Shown: positions 6,451-15,651, counted from the stretch's first letter. The stretch: DNA of 34,113 bases from Lachnospiraceae bacterium UBA1748 (GCA_002314855.1 DCHQ01000041.1:1-34113); one strand, 5' to 3'. Notes: a model not told the origin generated them from the letters alone. Translations and numbers: made by a program.

Positions 6451-9079
6451 TAATTTGGATTATGAATACAATGCGAGAAAACTTAGCGCGATAATACACG
6501 AATTAGGTATAAACAGCAAAATACCAGAAAAGATTTCTTTCTTCGAAATGTATGGGGTTAAAAAGCCTAGTGAACTTGAGGTGGCTAATCGATGGAAAAA
6601 TAATCGTTCATACGATTCACTAGCAGTGCCACTTGGCCTTCGGGCTAAAGACGATATAGTATCATTAAATCTCCATGAAAAAGCACATGGACCTCATGGC
6701 CTAGTAGCGGGTACAACTGGTTCAGGAAAATCTGAAATACTACAATCTTATATTTTGTCACTGGCTGTTAATTTCCATCCTTACGAAGTAGGATTTCTTT
6801 TGATTGATTACAAAGGTGGAAGTATGGCGAGACTATTCGAGGATTTGCCACATCATCTTGGAACGATTACAAATCTTGAAAAGAATGAGAGCATGCGAGC
6901 CCTGGTTTCTATTCAAAGCGAGTTGAAGCGTAGACAGGCTTTGTTCGACCAATACAATGTTAATCATATCAGTAAATATACTAAATTATTTTATGATGGA
7001 GGAGCAAAAGAGCCACTTCCACATCTGTTCATTATATCTGATGAGTTTGCGGAATTAAAAAAGGAACAGCCTGATTTTATGAAGGAATTAATCTCTGTAG
7101 CAAGACTTGGTCGAAGTCTTGGTATTCATTTAATTCTTGCCACTCAAAAACCATCGGGCATAGTAGACGATCAGATTTGGTCTAATACACAATTTAAATT
7201 GTGTCTTAAGGTTCAAAACGAGTCAGATAGTAAGGAAGTGCTCCATACTTCTGATGCGGCGAATATAGTAAATCCTGGTAGGGCATATTTACAGGTTGGT
7301 AATAATGAGATTTACGAGCTTTTTCAATCTGCTTGGTCAGGTAATGACTATTATGAAAATATGAAAGAAGAAAGTGATATCGATGACAGAGTATATCTTA
7401 TCAATAAGCTTGGACAGGGAGAACTTATTAATAAGAAACTTAGTAATGCTGATGAAACTTCTAGAACTGATAAAACAGAGATAAAAGCTACCATAGAGTA
7501 TTTGCATGACTTGTATGAAGAGAATGATAATGTTAAGGTGAAGTGTCCTTGGCTCCCTCCGCTTCCGCTTCGACTCGTCAATGATAAGATGAGCTCTATG
7601 AGTGAACAGCTGGATTTGAATATTTATATTGGAGTAGCTGATATACCTCAAATGCAGAGTCAAGTATCTGCTCAGGTCAACTTGCTTGAAGAAGGCAATA
7701 TTTGTTTTGTTGCATCACCTGGGTATGGAAGAAGTATGTTCTTATCTAACGTAATATTACAGTTAGCAAAGAAAAATACTGTTGGAAATCTAAATTTTTA
7801 CATATTAGATTTTGGGACCAATGCATTAATTGCTTTCTCAGATTTACCTCATGTTGCTGCGCACATAATGCTTGATGAGGAAGAAAAATATAACAAGTTT
7901 TGCGATATTATAGTGGACGAAATAAAGAGGCGTAAGAAACTTTTTGCAAAAAAACGCGTTTCAAACTTTGCAACATATAATGCTATGTCTGACGATAAGC
8001 TTGGAGCAATTGTTATTGCGATTGACAATTATGATGCGATTCATGACAAGAGTTATGAGGATGAGGAAATATTTGCGCAGATAACAAGAGACGGATATGC
8101 ATTGGGTATTTATACTATTACTACAGCAACAAGATCAGGCTCATTTAGATATGTGGCATTTAATAATTACAAGACTAAAATAGCGGGATATAACTTTGAT
8201 AAAGGTGAGATTAATTCTGTTGTAGGTAGAACAAGTTTTAGTCTACCAGATATTAAGGGAAGGGCTGCGATAAAGATAGATGACACAATTGCATTAATGC
8301 AACTATATTTGCCGTTTGAATTTGAGGAAGATAAGGAGTATCCAGCGCTTCTTTCAAAGAATATCCAAGAAATCAAAGCAAAGTGTGGTAGCGAAGAGGC
8401 AGAACATATTCCTATATTACCTGAAGAACTGTATTATGATATGTTATTTGATTATCCGCTAGCTGGAAAAGAAGATGATATTTATGTTGGTCTTGATGCA
8501 ACAAGTGTTAAGCGGATTGGTTTTTCTTTGGCGGAAAGTCCATTTATAGTTGTAGGTGAAGCTGGTAGTGGAAAAACAAATCTGATACGAAGTATACTAC
8601 TTCAGCTGATGACCAAGAAAGATTATCATGTCAATGTTTTCGATTCTCGCAATGAAGAACTGCAATATAGTTCTGAGAATATTACTCATTTCTCTGGTGA
8701 AAATGAGATTGAAGAATTCTCTAAAGGCGTTGATAAACTTGACTTCAATAGTGAAATAGTAGTGATTGATAACATCAATGATTTCATTGATTTATGTGGT
8801 AATAGTGTCGCACAGGACATCATTTGCCAAAGAATCGTGAAAGCAATAAAGCAAGGATTGAAAATAGTTGCGGGCATCAACTCTACAGATTTTCCAAGTA
8901 TGAATACGCTGGCTAGAGAACTGAAAAATACAAGAAATGGTGTTTTGGTTGGTTCTCAGGGATATTTATCGATATTTCCAATAAGTTCAACAGTTGAGAA
9001 GAAGAAGCCATTTGGCTTGTTGATGCGTTCTGGAGAATTAAAAGAAATCATGATTCCTTCGGCCGACGAAGCTATTTAA
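6410..9079 (+). CDS. essC: EssC C-terminal part with three FtsK/SpoIIIE ATPase domains
   Basis: This 889-residue frame carries the motor of EssC. Domain D1 has Walker A GTTGSGKS (101-108) and Walker B LFIISDEF (206-213). D2 has a degenerate P-loop ASPGYGRSM (435-443), where Arg replaces the catalytic Lys. D3 has an intact GEAGSGKT (716-723) with IVVIDN as Walker B. In T7SS ATPases, D1 hydrolysis drives export and D2/D3 bind substrates and regulate. The formal start, GTG 6410, lies inside the preceding ORF by 41 bases and has no good ribosome site. True EssC similarity begins only at NLDYEYNARKLS (residue 15), so independent initiation is doubtful. Mycobacterial ESX-1 also splits EccC, but between D1 and D2, unlike here. 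Confidence 0.85.
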   Translation: MLYRIKKIKQWKTDNLDYEYNARKLSAIIHELGINSKIPEKISFFEMYGVKKPSELEVANRWKNNRSYDSLAVPLGLRAKDDIVSLNLHEKAHGPHGLVAGTTGSGKSEILQSYILSLAVNFHPYEVGFLLIDYKGGSMARLFEDLPHHLGTITNLEKNESMRALVSIQSELKRRQALFDQYNVNHISKYTKLFYDGGAKEPLPHLFIISDEFAELKKEQPDFMKELISVARLGRSLGIHLILATQKPSGIVDDQIWSNTQFKLCLKVQNESDSKEVLHTSDAANIVNPGRAYLQVGNNEIYELFQSAWSGNDYYENMKEESDIDDRVYLINKLGQGELINKKLSNADETSRTDKTEIKATIEYLHDLYEENDNVKVKCPWLPPLPLRLVNDKMSSMSEQLDLNIYIGVADIPQMQSQVSAQVNLLEEGNICFVASPGYGRSMFLSNVILQLAKKNTVGNLNFYILDFGTNALIAFSDLPHVAAHIMLDEEEKYNKFCDIIVDEIKRRKKLFAKKRVSNFATYNAMSDDKLGAIVIAIDNYDAIHDKSYEDEEIFAQITRDGYALGIYTITTATRSGSFRYVAFNNYKTKIAGYNFDKGEINSVVGRTSFSLPDIKGRAAIKIDDTIALMQLYLPFEFEEDKEYPALLSKNIQEIKAKCGSEEAEHIPILPEELYYDMLFDYPLAGKEDDIYVGLDATSVKRIGFSLAESPFIVVGEAGSGKTNLIRSILLQLMTKKDYHVNVFDSRNEELQYSSENITHFSGENEIEEFSKGVDKLDFNSEIVVIDNINDFIDLCGNSVAQDIICQRIVKAIKQGLKIVAGINSTDFPSMNTLARELKNTRNGVLVGSQGYLSIFPISSTVEKKKPFGLLMRSGELKEIMIPSADEAI
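6424..6431 (+). other. A8 homopolymer at the essC frame break
   Basis: Eight consecutive A bases lie between AAT and TAAAG at the point where EssC homology changes frame. Removing one A gives codons for N-K-K-I-K-Q-W-K-T-D and one continuous reading frame. This could be a phase-variable tract, a transcriptional-slippage site, a real inactivating mutation or a sequencing error. Confidence 0.85.
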
Positions 9080-9105
9080 CATATTGAGAAAGTGATACAT
9101 AGGAA

Positions 9106-10593
9106 ATGTCAACAAGAATAGAAAGTGCCTTAATTATATTATTGATATCGAGCTGCTTGCTCTCTTGCTCTGCTATTGGGAGTAAAGATCATGAAGTGAT
9201 TGTCTTGGACGACATAATTGGTGATTCTAGTGTGAGCTTAAACGGAAGCACTGACAATATTGATAATCGCAAAGTTGCTGATGTTGATATCATTACAGTG
9301 GTTGATGCAATGTTTGACAAGATAAATGAAGAACCTTGTGAGGGTGCTTCATTTTCTTTAAATGCGCAAATTGATGTTGATAATCAAATTGCAGGTAGGA
9401 ATACCCAACTACAGATGGTAGCAAATTCAAGTGTACAATATCAATATACAGAAGGCGGTCCACAGCTACTTATAAAAGGAGACGGAATGTGGGTTGATAA
9501 GAGTGTGTCCTCGCCAATTGTTTTAGAGTGTTATTATGGAAAAATAGGCGAACTGAATTCCTTTTATTTTAATGATTTTATGAATGAATCAGATTGGTAT
9601 TATCTAGAAAGTGATATGTTAGAAAATCTTGTTGAAAATAAGGCGTTACTTGAAGCTCAACTTAAAGATTATATGTATGATGCGAAAGTGTACGACAGTA
9701 AATATAGGGGACAGCCGTGTTATCAAATAGTACTGAATACTGAAGATTACCAATATATAGATTATATAGGGGCTTTTTTTGAACAAGGAAATGTAGAAAA
9801 ATATTGGGATGCGTGGAGAGGGTGTTATTATGATCTTGCACACATTTCTGTTGAGGATGTTCTTAGAACATTTAACCTGGAAATATCTGTGTATGTGACA
9901 AAAGATGATTACAGTTTTGTTGCACTGACAGTATGCTCAGATGGGATAGACATTAGTTTGGCATTAACGAATGGAAATGGGGAGCAATTTAGTGCTCCTG
10001 ATAATATAAGTCCTGAACCAATTAATTATCTTGATGAAAGCAAGAGAGATGTATTTGTTAAATATATATCGAAAAAGTTGTTTATCTATGGAGATACACC
10101 AAACTATTACTATGATGAAGATAATGCAGAGGTTAGATTAGTTGATTCTAATTACAATGAAATTGCTAGATTTCTTGTGCCAGAAGGATATAAAGCATAT
10201 GGCTATGAGGGCAAAGATAACTATTCTTGGTATTTTCTGAAAGATACGGAAATGACAAACTATGAATTTAACAGTTTGTGTAAAGTAGATATTAATATGC
10301 CACGTATTGTTATTTCTTTGTCTAGAGAAGACGATGATTATATGGGCTCATATCCAAACAGAAAATATCACAAGTGCGAGTGGGTAAATTACAGTTATGG
10401 AAATAAAGAGGTTTATATTTTGAAGAGCACTTCTCGCTCAGATGGTACTATAACATACATAGCATATGTTCCGTATCACTCGTCGAAAAATAGAGGTGAG
10501 AAAGTATATGTGGAATGTTCATTTATAGGTCAGGAGGACTATCCTATTCGGAGTGATGAACTAAAAGAAATGGTGTTCTCAATATTAAAATAG
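9106..10593 (+). CDS. Lipoprotein closing the T7SS locus, paralogue of the 10802 lipoprotein
   Basis: This is a 495-residue secreted lipoprotein: a hydrophobic signal (ALIILLISSC) ends in a lipobox LLSC with Cys21 as the lipidated residue. The rest is beta-rich and acidic with no catalytic motif I recognise. It resembles the next gene product in order and length: VVDAMFDKI against IVDGMYDTT near the N-terminus, and ARFLVPEGYKAYGYEGKDNY against YTFKMPKGYSMSYYDENDGN in the last third. The overall pattern recalls LppX/LprG- or DUF6612-like lipoproteins, but that is a weak guess. It begins 26 bases after essC with no promoter visible, so it probably belongs to that transcript. Its codons (mostly AAA for Lys) match the T7SS genes, not its paralogue. 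Confidence 0.75.
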   Translation: MSTRIESALIILLISSCLLSCSAIGSKDHEVIVLDDIIGDSSVSLNGSTDNIDNRKVADVDIITVVDAMFDKINEEPCEGASFSLNAQIDVDNQIAGRNTQLQMVANSSVQYQYTEGGPQLLIKGDGMWVDKSVSSPIVLECYYGKIGELNSFYFNDFMNESDWYYLESDMLENLVENKALLEAQLKDYMYDAKVYDSKYRGQPCYQIVLNTEDYQYIDYIGAFFEQGNVEKYWDAWRGCYYDLAHISVEDVLRTFNLEISVYVTKDDYSFVALTVCSDGIDISLALTNGNGEQFSAPDNISPEPINYLDESKRDVFVKYISKKLFIYGDTPNYYYDEDNAEVRLVDSNYNEIARFLVPEGYKAYGYEGKDNYSWYFLKDTEMTNYEFNSLCKVDINMPRIVISLSREDDDYMGSYPNRKYHKCEWVNYSYGNKEVYILKSTSRSDGTITYIAYVPYHSSKNRGEKVYVECSFIGQEDYPIRSDELKEMVFSILK

Positions 10594-10619
10594 GACTCCT
10601 AATCCTTTTTTTAGTGCCT

Positions 10620-10630
10620 GCTAGGCTAGC
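10620..10630. other. Short palindrome GCTAGGCTAGC
   Basis: This perfect 5+1+5 palindrome lies in the 208-base gap between the two lipoprotein genes, 26 bases after the first stop. The same gap holds a weak AGGA/TCCT pair followed by seven T (10592-10612), a poor terminator candidate. The palindrome's function is unknown; it may be chance. Confidence 0.3.
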
Positions 10631-10717
10631 GTAAATCGCAGAAATAATACAGTAAATGATATGTAAAAAAGTGCTAAAAGGACTACGATAAAACGTATAA
10701 AAGTACCAAATGATACA

Positions 10718-10746
10718 TTGATTATCGTAAATTGGTATGGTATATT
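10718..10746 (+). promoter_or_regulatory. Sigma-A promoter of the IDD-repeat lipoprotein gene
   Basis: TTGATT (10718-10723), a 17-base spacer and TATATT (10741-10746) preceded by TGG form a good -35/extended -10 pair. The expected transcript start is near 10753, leaving a leader of about 50 bases before GTG 10802. Confidence 0.65.
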
Positions 10747-10801
10747 TGAAAATGTGCAAATGATGCATAGGTTTATATTAAAAATTGGGAGGAAGAAAAT
10801 A

Positions 10802-12310
10802 GTGAAGAAGTTAGCAGTATTAGCAGCAGCTACAACACTTTCACTTGCCGTTCTTACTGGCTGTGGCGCACCAAGCGTAGAAACAATCGTTGATGGTATG
10901 TACGATACAACATTTGATTCAGCCAAGATGGATGTGACATTTGAAGTTGATGCAGCAGCAGAAGTTGAAGATGAGGAATATTCAGCAAAGGCAAGCGGTG
11001 AGTTTACAATCGATGCCATGAATGTTAATAACACAGAAGAGCTTTCAATGGCCGTAACAGGTTCTATTGAATATGACATTATGGATGGTATGCTCGAGGA
11101 TGATATGGATGTAGAAGCATATATCATATCAGAAGATGACGAGCAGACAGTATATTTCATGGATCCAGAGTCAGGTGATTACTATTTCCAGACTAATCCA
11201 ATCGAGGAAAGTGGTGTAGAGCTTTCTGAGAAGGATATGAAGAAGATTCAGGATGCTGCCAAGGAGCTTTGGTACACAGCTGAAGTTGGTAAGAAGACAG
11301 AAGAGATTAATGGCGAGAAGTGCTACGTTCTTACAATGACTCCATCAGGCGCTGATTATGTTAAGGTAATGGATTCAGTAGTTAAGATCATGGACATGAA
11401 GGACGAGTGGGAAGATGCCAAGGATATGGTAGAAGACGAACTTGATGCTTCATTCGAGGATATTCTTGATAACTGCAATATCGAGTTTACAGCTTATGTA
11501 TCTGTTAAGAACAAGTACATGATGGGTTGCAAGGTTGATATGAGCAATATCGATATCGAGGGAATTCTTGATCTTTTCGAAGATGTTATTGAAGATTATG
11601 ATATCGAGATCGGTGATATCACAGTTGATGCATGTAACTTTAGCATTATGTATTCTGATATCAACGAGGTTGAGGTTGAAGTGCCTAAGAAGGTTAAGAA
11701 GGATGCTATCGAAATCGTTTCTTCTTATGGTTATGCAACAGGTATCGATGATATAGACATTGGTGATATTGATGATATTGACGATATCGATGACATTGAT
11801 GATATCGACGATATCGATGTTGCCGTGGCAGTTGACTCTGATTTCTACGATGAGAAGTCAGGCGAGTTCAAACTTTACGATTATTATGATAATCTTCTTT
11901 ATACATTCAAGATGCCTAAGGGTTATTCAATGAGCTATTACGATGAAAATGATGGTAACTATTATTCACTTTCATCAGATGATTGGGAGTATATTGATAT
12001 TGAAATGTATACTACTTTAGCTGTTGAGTATATTATTGATAATGAGCAGCCAGATGAGGATTGGTATCCAAATTTCGAGTGCGAATATGAAGAGGGTAAG
12101 ATAGGTGATACAGATGTTTACTTTGTTTCATATTCATATGATTCATCAAGTGGTGATTACACTTATGACTATGCTTGCATCTTGATCCCTTATTATGATG
12201 ATAGACTTGATAAGGATAAAGCTATCACAATCGAGCTTAGCGATGGCCTTGCTGAGGATTGGGGCAATGGTAGTGAGAAGGTAATTGAAGAGCTTTTAAT
12301 GGTTAAATAA
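10802..12310 (+). CDS. Acidic lipoprotein with an IDD repeat
   Basis: This is a 502-residue lipoprotein. GTG 10802 is chosen because GGGAGG (10787-10792) lies 9 bases upstream and translation from it gives a classic signal peptide (KKLAVLAAATTLSLAV) ending in LTGC with Cys21 lipidated. The mature part is strongly acidic and beta-rich. An N-terminal domain (about 25-310) ends in EVEVPKKVKKDAIEI. An Ile-Asp-Asp repeat linker follows (about 315-339), then a C-terminal domain (about 345-502) of Tyr/Asp-rich strands. It is paralogous to the 9106 lipoprotein but uses host-type codons (nearly all Lys AAG). It has its own promoter and a strong terminator, so it is a single-gene unit. The repeat linker may bind cations or act as a spacer; that is inference. 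Confidence 0.8.
   Translation: MKKLAVLAAATTLSLAVLTGCGAPSVETIVDGMYDTTFDSAKMDVTFEVDAAAEVEDEEYSAKASGEFTIDAMNVNNTEELSMAVTGSIEYDIMDGMLEDDMDVEAYIISEDDEQTVYFMDPESGDYYFQTNPIEESGVELSEKDMKKIQDAAKELWYTAEVGKKTEEINGEKCYVLTMTPSGADYVKVMDSVVKIMDMKDEWEDAKDMVEDELDASFEDILDNCNIEFTAYVSVKNKYMMGCKVDMSNIDIEGILDLFEDVIEDYDIEIGDITVDACNFSIMYSDINEVEVEVPKKVKKDAIEIVSSYGYATGIDDIDIGDIDDIDDIDDIDDIDDIDVAVAVDSDFYDEKSGEFKLYDYYDNLLYTFKMPKGYSMSYYDENDGNYYSLSSDDWEYIDIEMYTTLAVEYIIDNEQPDEDWYPNFECEYEEGKIGDTDVYFVSYSYDSSSGDYTYDYACILIPYYDDRLDKDKAITIELSDGLAEDWGNGSEKVIEELLMVK
11744..11818 (+). repeat. Nine-base tandem repeat encoding Ile-Asp-Asp
   Basis: Units of ATY GAY GAY repeat about 5.7 times from 11768 to 11818, preceded by imperfect copies from 11744. 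Third-position changes (ATT/ATC, GAT/GAC) separate the copies, so the tract is older than a perfect microsatellite, but it may still vary in copy number. Confidence 0.85.
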
Positions 12311-12326
12311 TTATTTCGTGATTTTT

Positions 12327-12355
12327 AGGACTCGTGATTTTTCACGAGTCCTTTT
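12327..12355 (+). terminator. Intrinsic terminator after the IDD lipoprotein
   Basis: AGGACTCGTGA (12327-12337) pairs perfectly with TCACGAGTCCT (12342-12352) around a TTTT loop, followed by a short T run. It lies 16 bases after the stop. Confidence 0.9.
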
Positions 12356-12389
12356 GTGTTTATGAGTATATATCTGTAGTTTTATATTA

Positions 12390-12418
12390 TTGTAATAGAA
12401 GATATTTAGATGTAAAAT
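12390..12418 (+). promoter_or_regulatory. Promoter of hisS-aspS
   Basis: TTGTAA (12390-12395) and TAAAAT (12413-12418) are 17 bases apart. The leader to hisS is only about 35 bases, too short for a T-box. Confidence 0.6.
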
Positions 12419-12458
12419 ATTGTAGGCAAAATGTAGATATTATCATGGAGGTTTAATT

Positions 12459-13709
12459 ATGGCACTTTCAAAGAAGCCAGTTAAGGGCATGAAGGATGTA
12501 ATGCCTGATGAAATGAGAATTAGAAACTACGTAATGGGTCTTATAAGAGAAACATATGAGTCATATGGTTTTACACAGATAGAGACTCCTTGTGTAGAGA
12601 ATATAGAGAATCTTACCAACAAGCAGGGTGGTGAGAATGAGAAGCTTATCTTCAAGATTATGAAGAGAGGCGATAAGCTTCGTGTTGATGAAGCTAAGGA
12701 GGAAAATGATCTTGTAGATTCAGGTCTTCGTTATGACCTTACAGTTCCTCTTGCAAGATATTATTCAAATCATGCCAATGAGCTTTCAAGCCCATTCAAG
12801 GCACTTCAGATGGGTAATGTATGGAGAGCTGATCAGCCACAGAAGGGACGTTTTCGTCAGTTCATGCAGTGTGATATAGATATTCTTGGTGAGCCTTCTA
12901 ATCTTGCTGAGATAGAACTTATCCTTGCTATGACAACTATCTTAGGAAAGCTCTCTTTCAAGAATTTCAATATTCGTATTAATGACCGTCGTATGCTCAA
13001 GGCTATGGCTGCATACGCAGGATTTTCTGAGGAGTCGTACGACAGCGTATTTATCACTCTTGATAAGATGGACAAGATTGGTAAGGATGGTGTTAAGGAG
13101 TGTCTTATCGAGGATGGCTTTGACGCTGCTGTTGTTGAGAAGTATATGGCTCTTTTTGACGGACTTGAAACAGCTGAGGATGGAGTAGCATTCCTTTCTG
13201 ATACACTTGGAGATTTCCTTCCAGTAGAATGTAAGGATAATTTATTTGAGATAAGAGAAAGCGTTAATGCAGCCAAGAGTGCTGACTTTACTTTACTTTT
13301 TGATCCTACACTCGTTCGTGGTATGTCATACTACACAGGTACTATTTTCGAGGTAGAGCTTAAAGAGTTCCACTCAAGCTGTGGAGGCGGTGGTAGATAT
13401 GATCAGATGATTGGTAAGTTTACTGGTCAGAATACACCAGCTTGTGGTTTCTCAATTGGATTTGAGCGTATTATCACTATCCTTATGGATAATGGTTTCC
13501 AGGTTCCAAGCGAAGGCAATAAGATAGCTTACCTTTTGGAGAAGGGGCTTCCTTCAAACAAGGTTAGTCAGGTATTTGCCGAGGCTGAAGAGATGAGAAG
13601 AGCTGGTAATCAGGTACTTCTTGTTAGAATGAATAAGAATAAAAAGTTCCAGAAGGAACAGCTTGCTAATAATGGATATACAGAATTCAAAGAATTCTTT
13701 AAAGACTAG
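12459..13709 (+). CDS. hisS: Histidyl-tRNA synthetase
   Basis: This 416-residue class II synthetase charges tRNA-His with histidine in the cytoplasm; about 420 residues is usual. It shows the N-terminal GMKDVMPDE segment and motif 2 (VWRADQPQKGRFRQF, near residue 120). It also has the HisRS-specific LVRGMSYYTGTIFEV and CGGGGRYDQ, then motif 3 (CGFSIGFERI). A shortened anticodon-binding domain makes up about the last 90 residues. The start ATG has GGAGG upstream. It is followed after 18 bases by aspS, an arrangement common in Firmicutes. In the first 90 codons all ten Lys are AAG, typical of a well-expressed host gene here. Confidence 0.97.
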   Translation: MALSKKPVKGMKDVMPDEMRIRNYVMGLIRETYESYGFTQIETPCVENIENLTNKQGGENEKLIFKIMKRGDKLRVDEAKEENDLVDSGLRYDLTVPLARYYSNHANELSSPFKALQMGNVWRADQPQKGRFRQFMQCDIDILGEPSNLAEIELILAMTTILGKLSFKNFNIRINDRRMLKAMAAYAGFSEESYDSVFITLDKMDKIGKDGVKECLIEDGFDAAVVEKYMALFDGLETAEDGVAFLSDTLGDFLPVECKDNLFEIRESVNAAKSADFTLLFDPTLVRGMSYYTGTIFEVELKEFHSSCGGGGRYDQMIGKFTGQNTPACGFSIGFERIITILMDNGFQVPSEGNKIAYLLEKGLPSNKVSQVFAEAEEMRRAGNQVLLVRMNKNKKFQKEQLANNGYTEFKEFFKD

Positions 13710-13727
13710 TTATAGGAGGACGTAATA

Positions 13728-15569
13728 ATGGCAGAGTCTATGGAAGGCCTCAAGCGATCTTTTAGATGTGCTGAGGTAACAAATGCAAATGTTGGCGAAA
13801 CAGTAACACTTATGGGATGGGTTCAGAAGAGCCGTAACAAGGGTGGTATCATCTTCACAGATCTTCGTGATAGAAGTGGTATCATGCAGGTTATCTTTGA
13901 AACCAGCGAAGATAATAAGGATGATTATATTGATGCTGAAGGATTTGCCAAGGCTGAGAAGCTTCGTAGCGAGTTCGTTATAGCTGTAACTGGTAAGGTT
14001 TGTAAGAGAGGCGGAGCTGCCAATGAAAACCTTGCTACAGGTGATATTGAGGTAAGAGCTACAAGCATCAGAATTTTATCTGAGTCAGAGGTTCCTCCTT
14101 TCCCAGTTGAGAGTGATTCTAAGACTAAGGAAGAGCTTAGACTTAAGTACAGATGTCTTGATCTTCGTAGACCAGATATTCAGAAGAACATTATGTTCCG
14201 TTCGGAAGTAACAAGATCAGTTAGAGAATTTTTATATGCAGAAGGATTCCTTGAGATTGAGACTCCTATTCTTAATAAGTCAACACCAGAAGGTGCCAGA
14301 GATTATCTTGTACCTAGCCGTGTTCATCCAGGTAACTTCTATGCACTTCCACAGAGCCCACAGCTCTTCAAGCAGATGCTTATGGTATCAGGTTACGACA
14401 GATACTTCCAGATAGCTAAGTGCTTCAGAGATGAGGACCTTCGTGCTGATAGACAGCCTGAGTTTACTCAGATAGATATGGAGCTTTCATTTGTTGATCA
14501 GGATGATGTAATCGATGTTAATGAGAGACTTCTTAAGAAGCTTTTCAAGGACTGTCTTAATGTTGATATTCAAATCCCAATGCAGCGTATGACATGGCAG
14601 GAAGCTATGGACAGATTTGGTTCTGATAAGCCAGATCTTCGTTTCGGTATGGAGCTTACTAACGTAACAGATGTAGTTAAGGATGTTGATTTTGTAGTAT
14701 TCAAGTCAGCCATTGAGAATGGCGGAACTGTTCGTGGTATTAATGCCAAGGGACAGGGTGAGATGCCTCGTAAGAAGATTGATGCATTAGTTGAGTATGC
14801 TAAGGGCTACGGTGCTAAGGGACTTGCTTACGTTGCTATTCAGAATGACGGTTCAATCAAGTCTTCATTTGCTAAGTTTATGACAGATGAGCAGATGGCA
14901 GCACTTATAAAGGCAATGGGCGGTGAGAATGGCGACCTTCTTCTCTTCGCTGCTGATAGAAATAAGACAGTATGGGCAGTACTTGGTGCTCTTAGATGCA
15001 AGATTGCTGATGATCTTGGAATGCTTAAGAAAGATGATTACAAGTTCCTCTGGGTAACAGAGTTCCCTCAGTTCGAGTGGAGCGATGAGGAAGAGAGATT
15101 CCAGGCTATGCATCATCCATTTACAATGCCTATGGAAGAGGATATTCCAATGCTCGATACAGACCTTGGTGCAGTTCGTGCAGTTGCTTATGACTGTGTA
15201 CTTAACGGCGTAGAGCTTGGTGGTGGTTCAGTTCGAATTCACCGTGGAGATATTCAGGAGAAGATGTTCGAGTGTCTTGGTATAGCTCATGAGGATGCAC
15301 AGGAGAAGTTCGGATTCCTTCTTGATGCATTCAAGTATGGTGTACCACCTCACGCAGGACTTGCATTTGGTCTTGATAGACTTGTAATGCTTATGGTTGG
15401 CGCTGACAATATCCGTGAGGTTATTGCATTTCCTAAGGTTAAGGATGCATCGGACCTTATGTGCGAGTGCCCTAACAAGGTTGATGAAAAGCAGCTTGAG
15501 GAATTATTCCTTAAGATTGATGTTGATGCTATTAATAAGAGCAATACAAAAGAAGAAGCAGAGGCTTAA
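13728..15569 (+). CDS. aspS: Aspartyl-tRNA synthetase, bacterial type
   Basis: This 613-residue class II synthetase charges tRNA-Asp. An OB-fold anticodon domain (about 10-115, TLMGWVQKSRNKGGI at its start) is followed by the catalytic core with motif 2 (FRDEDLRADRQPEFTQIDME). The bacterial GAD insertion (about 300-420) comes next, then the C-terminal core (GGSVRIHRGDIQ) and motif 3 (GLAFGLDRLVMLM). The size fits the bacterial class (about 590). An AGGAGG site (13713-13718) precedes the ATG. It shares the hisS promoter. Whether it is discriminating (Asp only) or also charges tRNA-Asn cannot be told from the sequence by eye. Confidence 0.97.
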   Translation: MAESMEGLKRSFRCAEVTNANVGETVTLMGWVQKSRNKGGIIFTDLRDRSGIMQVIFETSEDNKDDYIDAEGFAKAEKLRSEFVIAVTGKVCKRGGAANENLATGDIEVRATSIRILSESEVPPFPVESDSKTKEELRLKYRCLDLRRPDIQKNIMFRSEVTRSVREFLYAEGFLEIETPILNKSTPEGARDYLVPSRVHPGNFYALPQSPQLFKQMLMVSGYDRYFQIAKCFRDEDLRADRQPEFTQIDMELSFVDQDDVIDVNERLLKKLFKDCLNVDIQIPMQRMTWQEAMDRFGSDKPDLRFGMELTNVTDVVKDVDFVVFKSAIENGGTVRGINAKGQGEMPRKKIDALVEYAKGYGAKGLAYVAIQNDGSIKSSFAKFMTDEQMAALIKAMGGENGDLLLFAADRNKTVWAVLGALRCKIADDLGMLKKDDYKFLWVTEFPQFEWSDEEERFQAMHHPFTMPMEEDIPMLDTDLGAVRAVAYDCVLNGVELGGGSVRIHRGDIQEKMFECLGIAHEDAQEKFGFLLDAFKYGVPPHAGLAFGLDRLVMLMVGADNIREVIAFPKVKDASDLMCECPNKVDEKQLEELFLKIDVDAINKSNTKEEAEA

Positions 15570-15585
15570 GATTTTATATTAACTT

Positions 15586-15616
15586 ATTCAGCCAGGTAAT
15601 TTCCTGGCTGAATTTG
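15586..15616 (+). terminator. Terminator after aspS
   Basis: ATTCAGCCAGG (15586-15596) pairs with CCTGGCTGAAT (15603-15613) around a 6-base loop. Only a short T stretch follows, so termination may be partial and let transcription reach the next gene. Confidence 0.75.
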
Positions 15617-15651
15617 TATAATATGATTAATAACAGGTTTTAGTATAGAGC

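Noticed and set aside
10621..11160. 179-residue Ser-rich minus-strand ORF opposite the lipoprotein start
   Set aside because: The composition is the mirror of acidic codons on the + strand; it has no ribosome site and overlaps a promoter and a clear gene.
12356..12458. T-box leader before hisS
   Set aside because: The gap is only about 100 bases and holds a simple promoter and a ribosome site, with no T-box core sequence.
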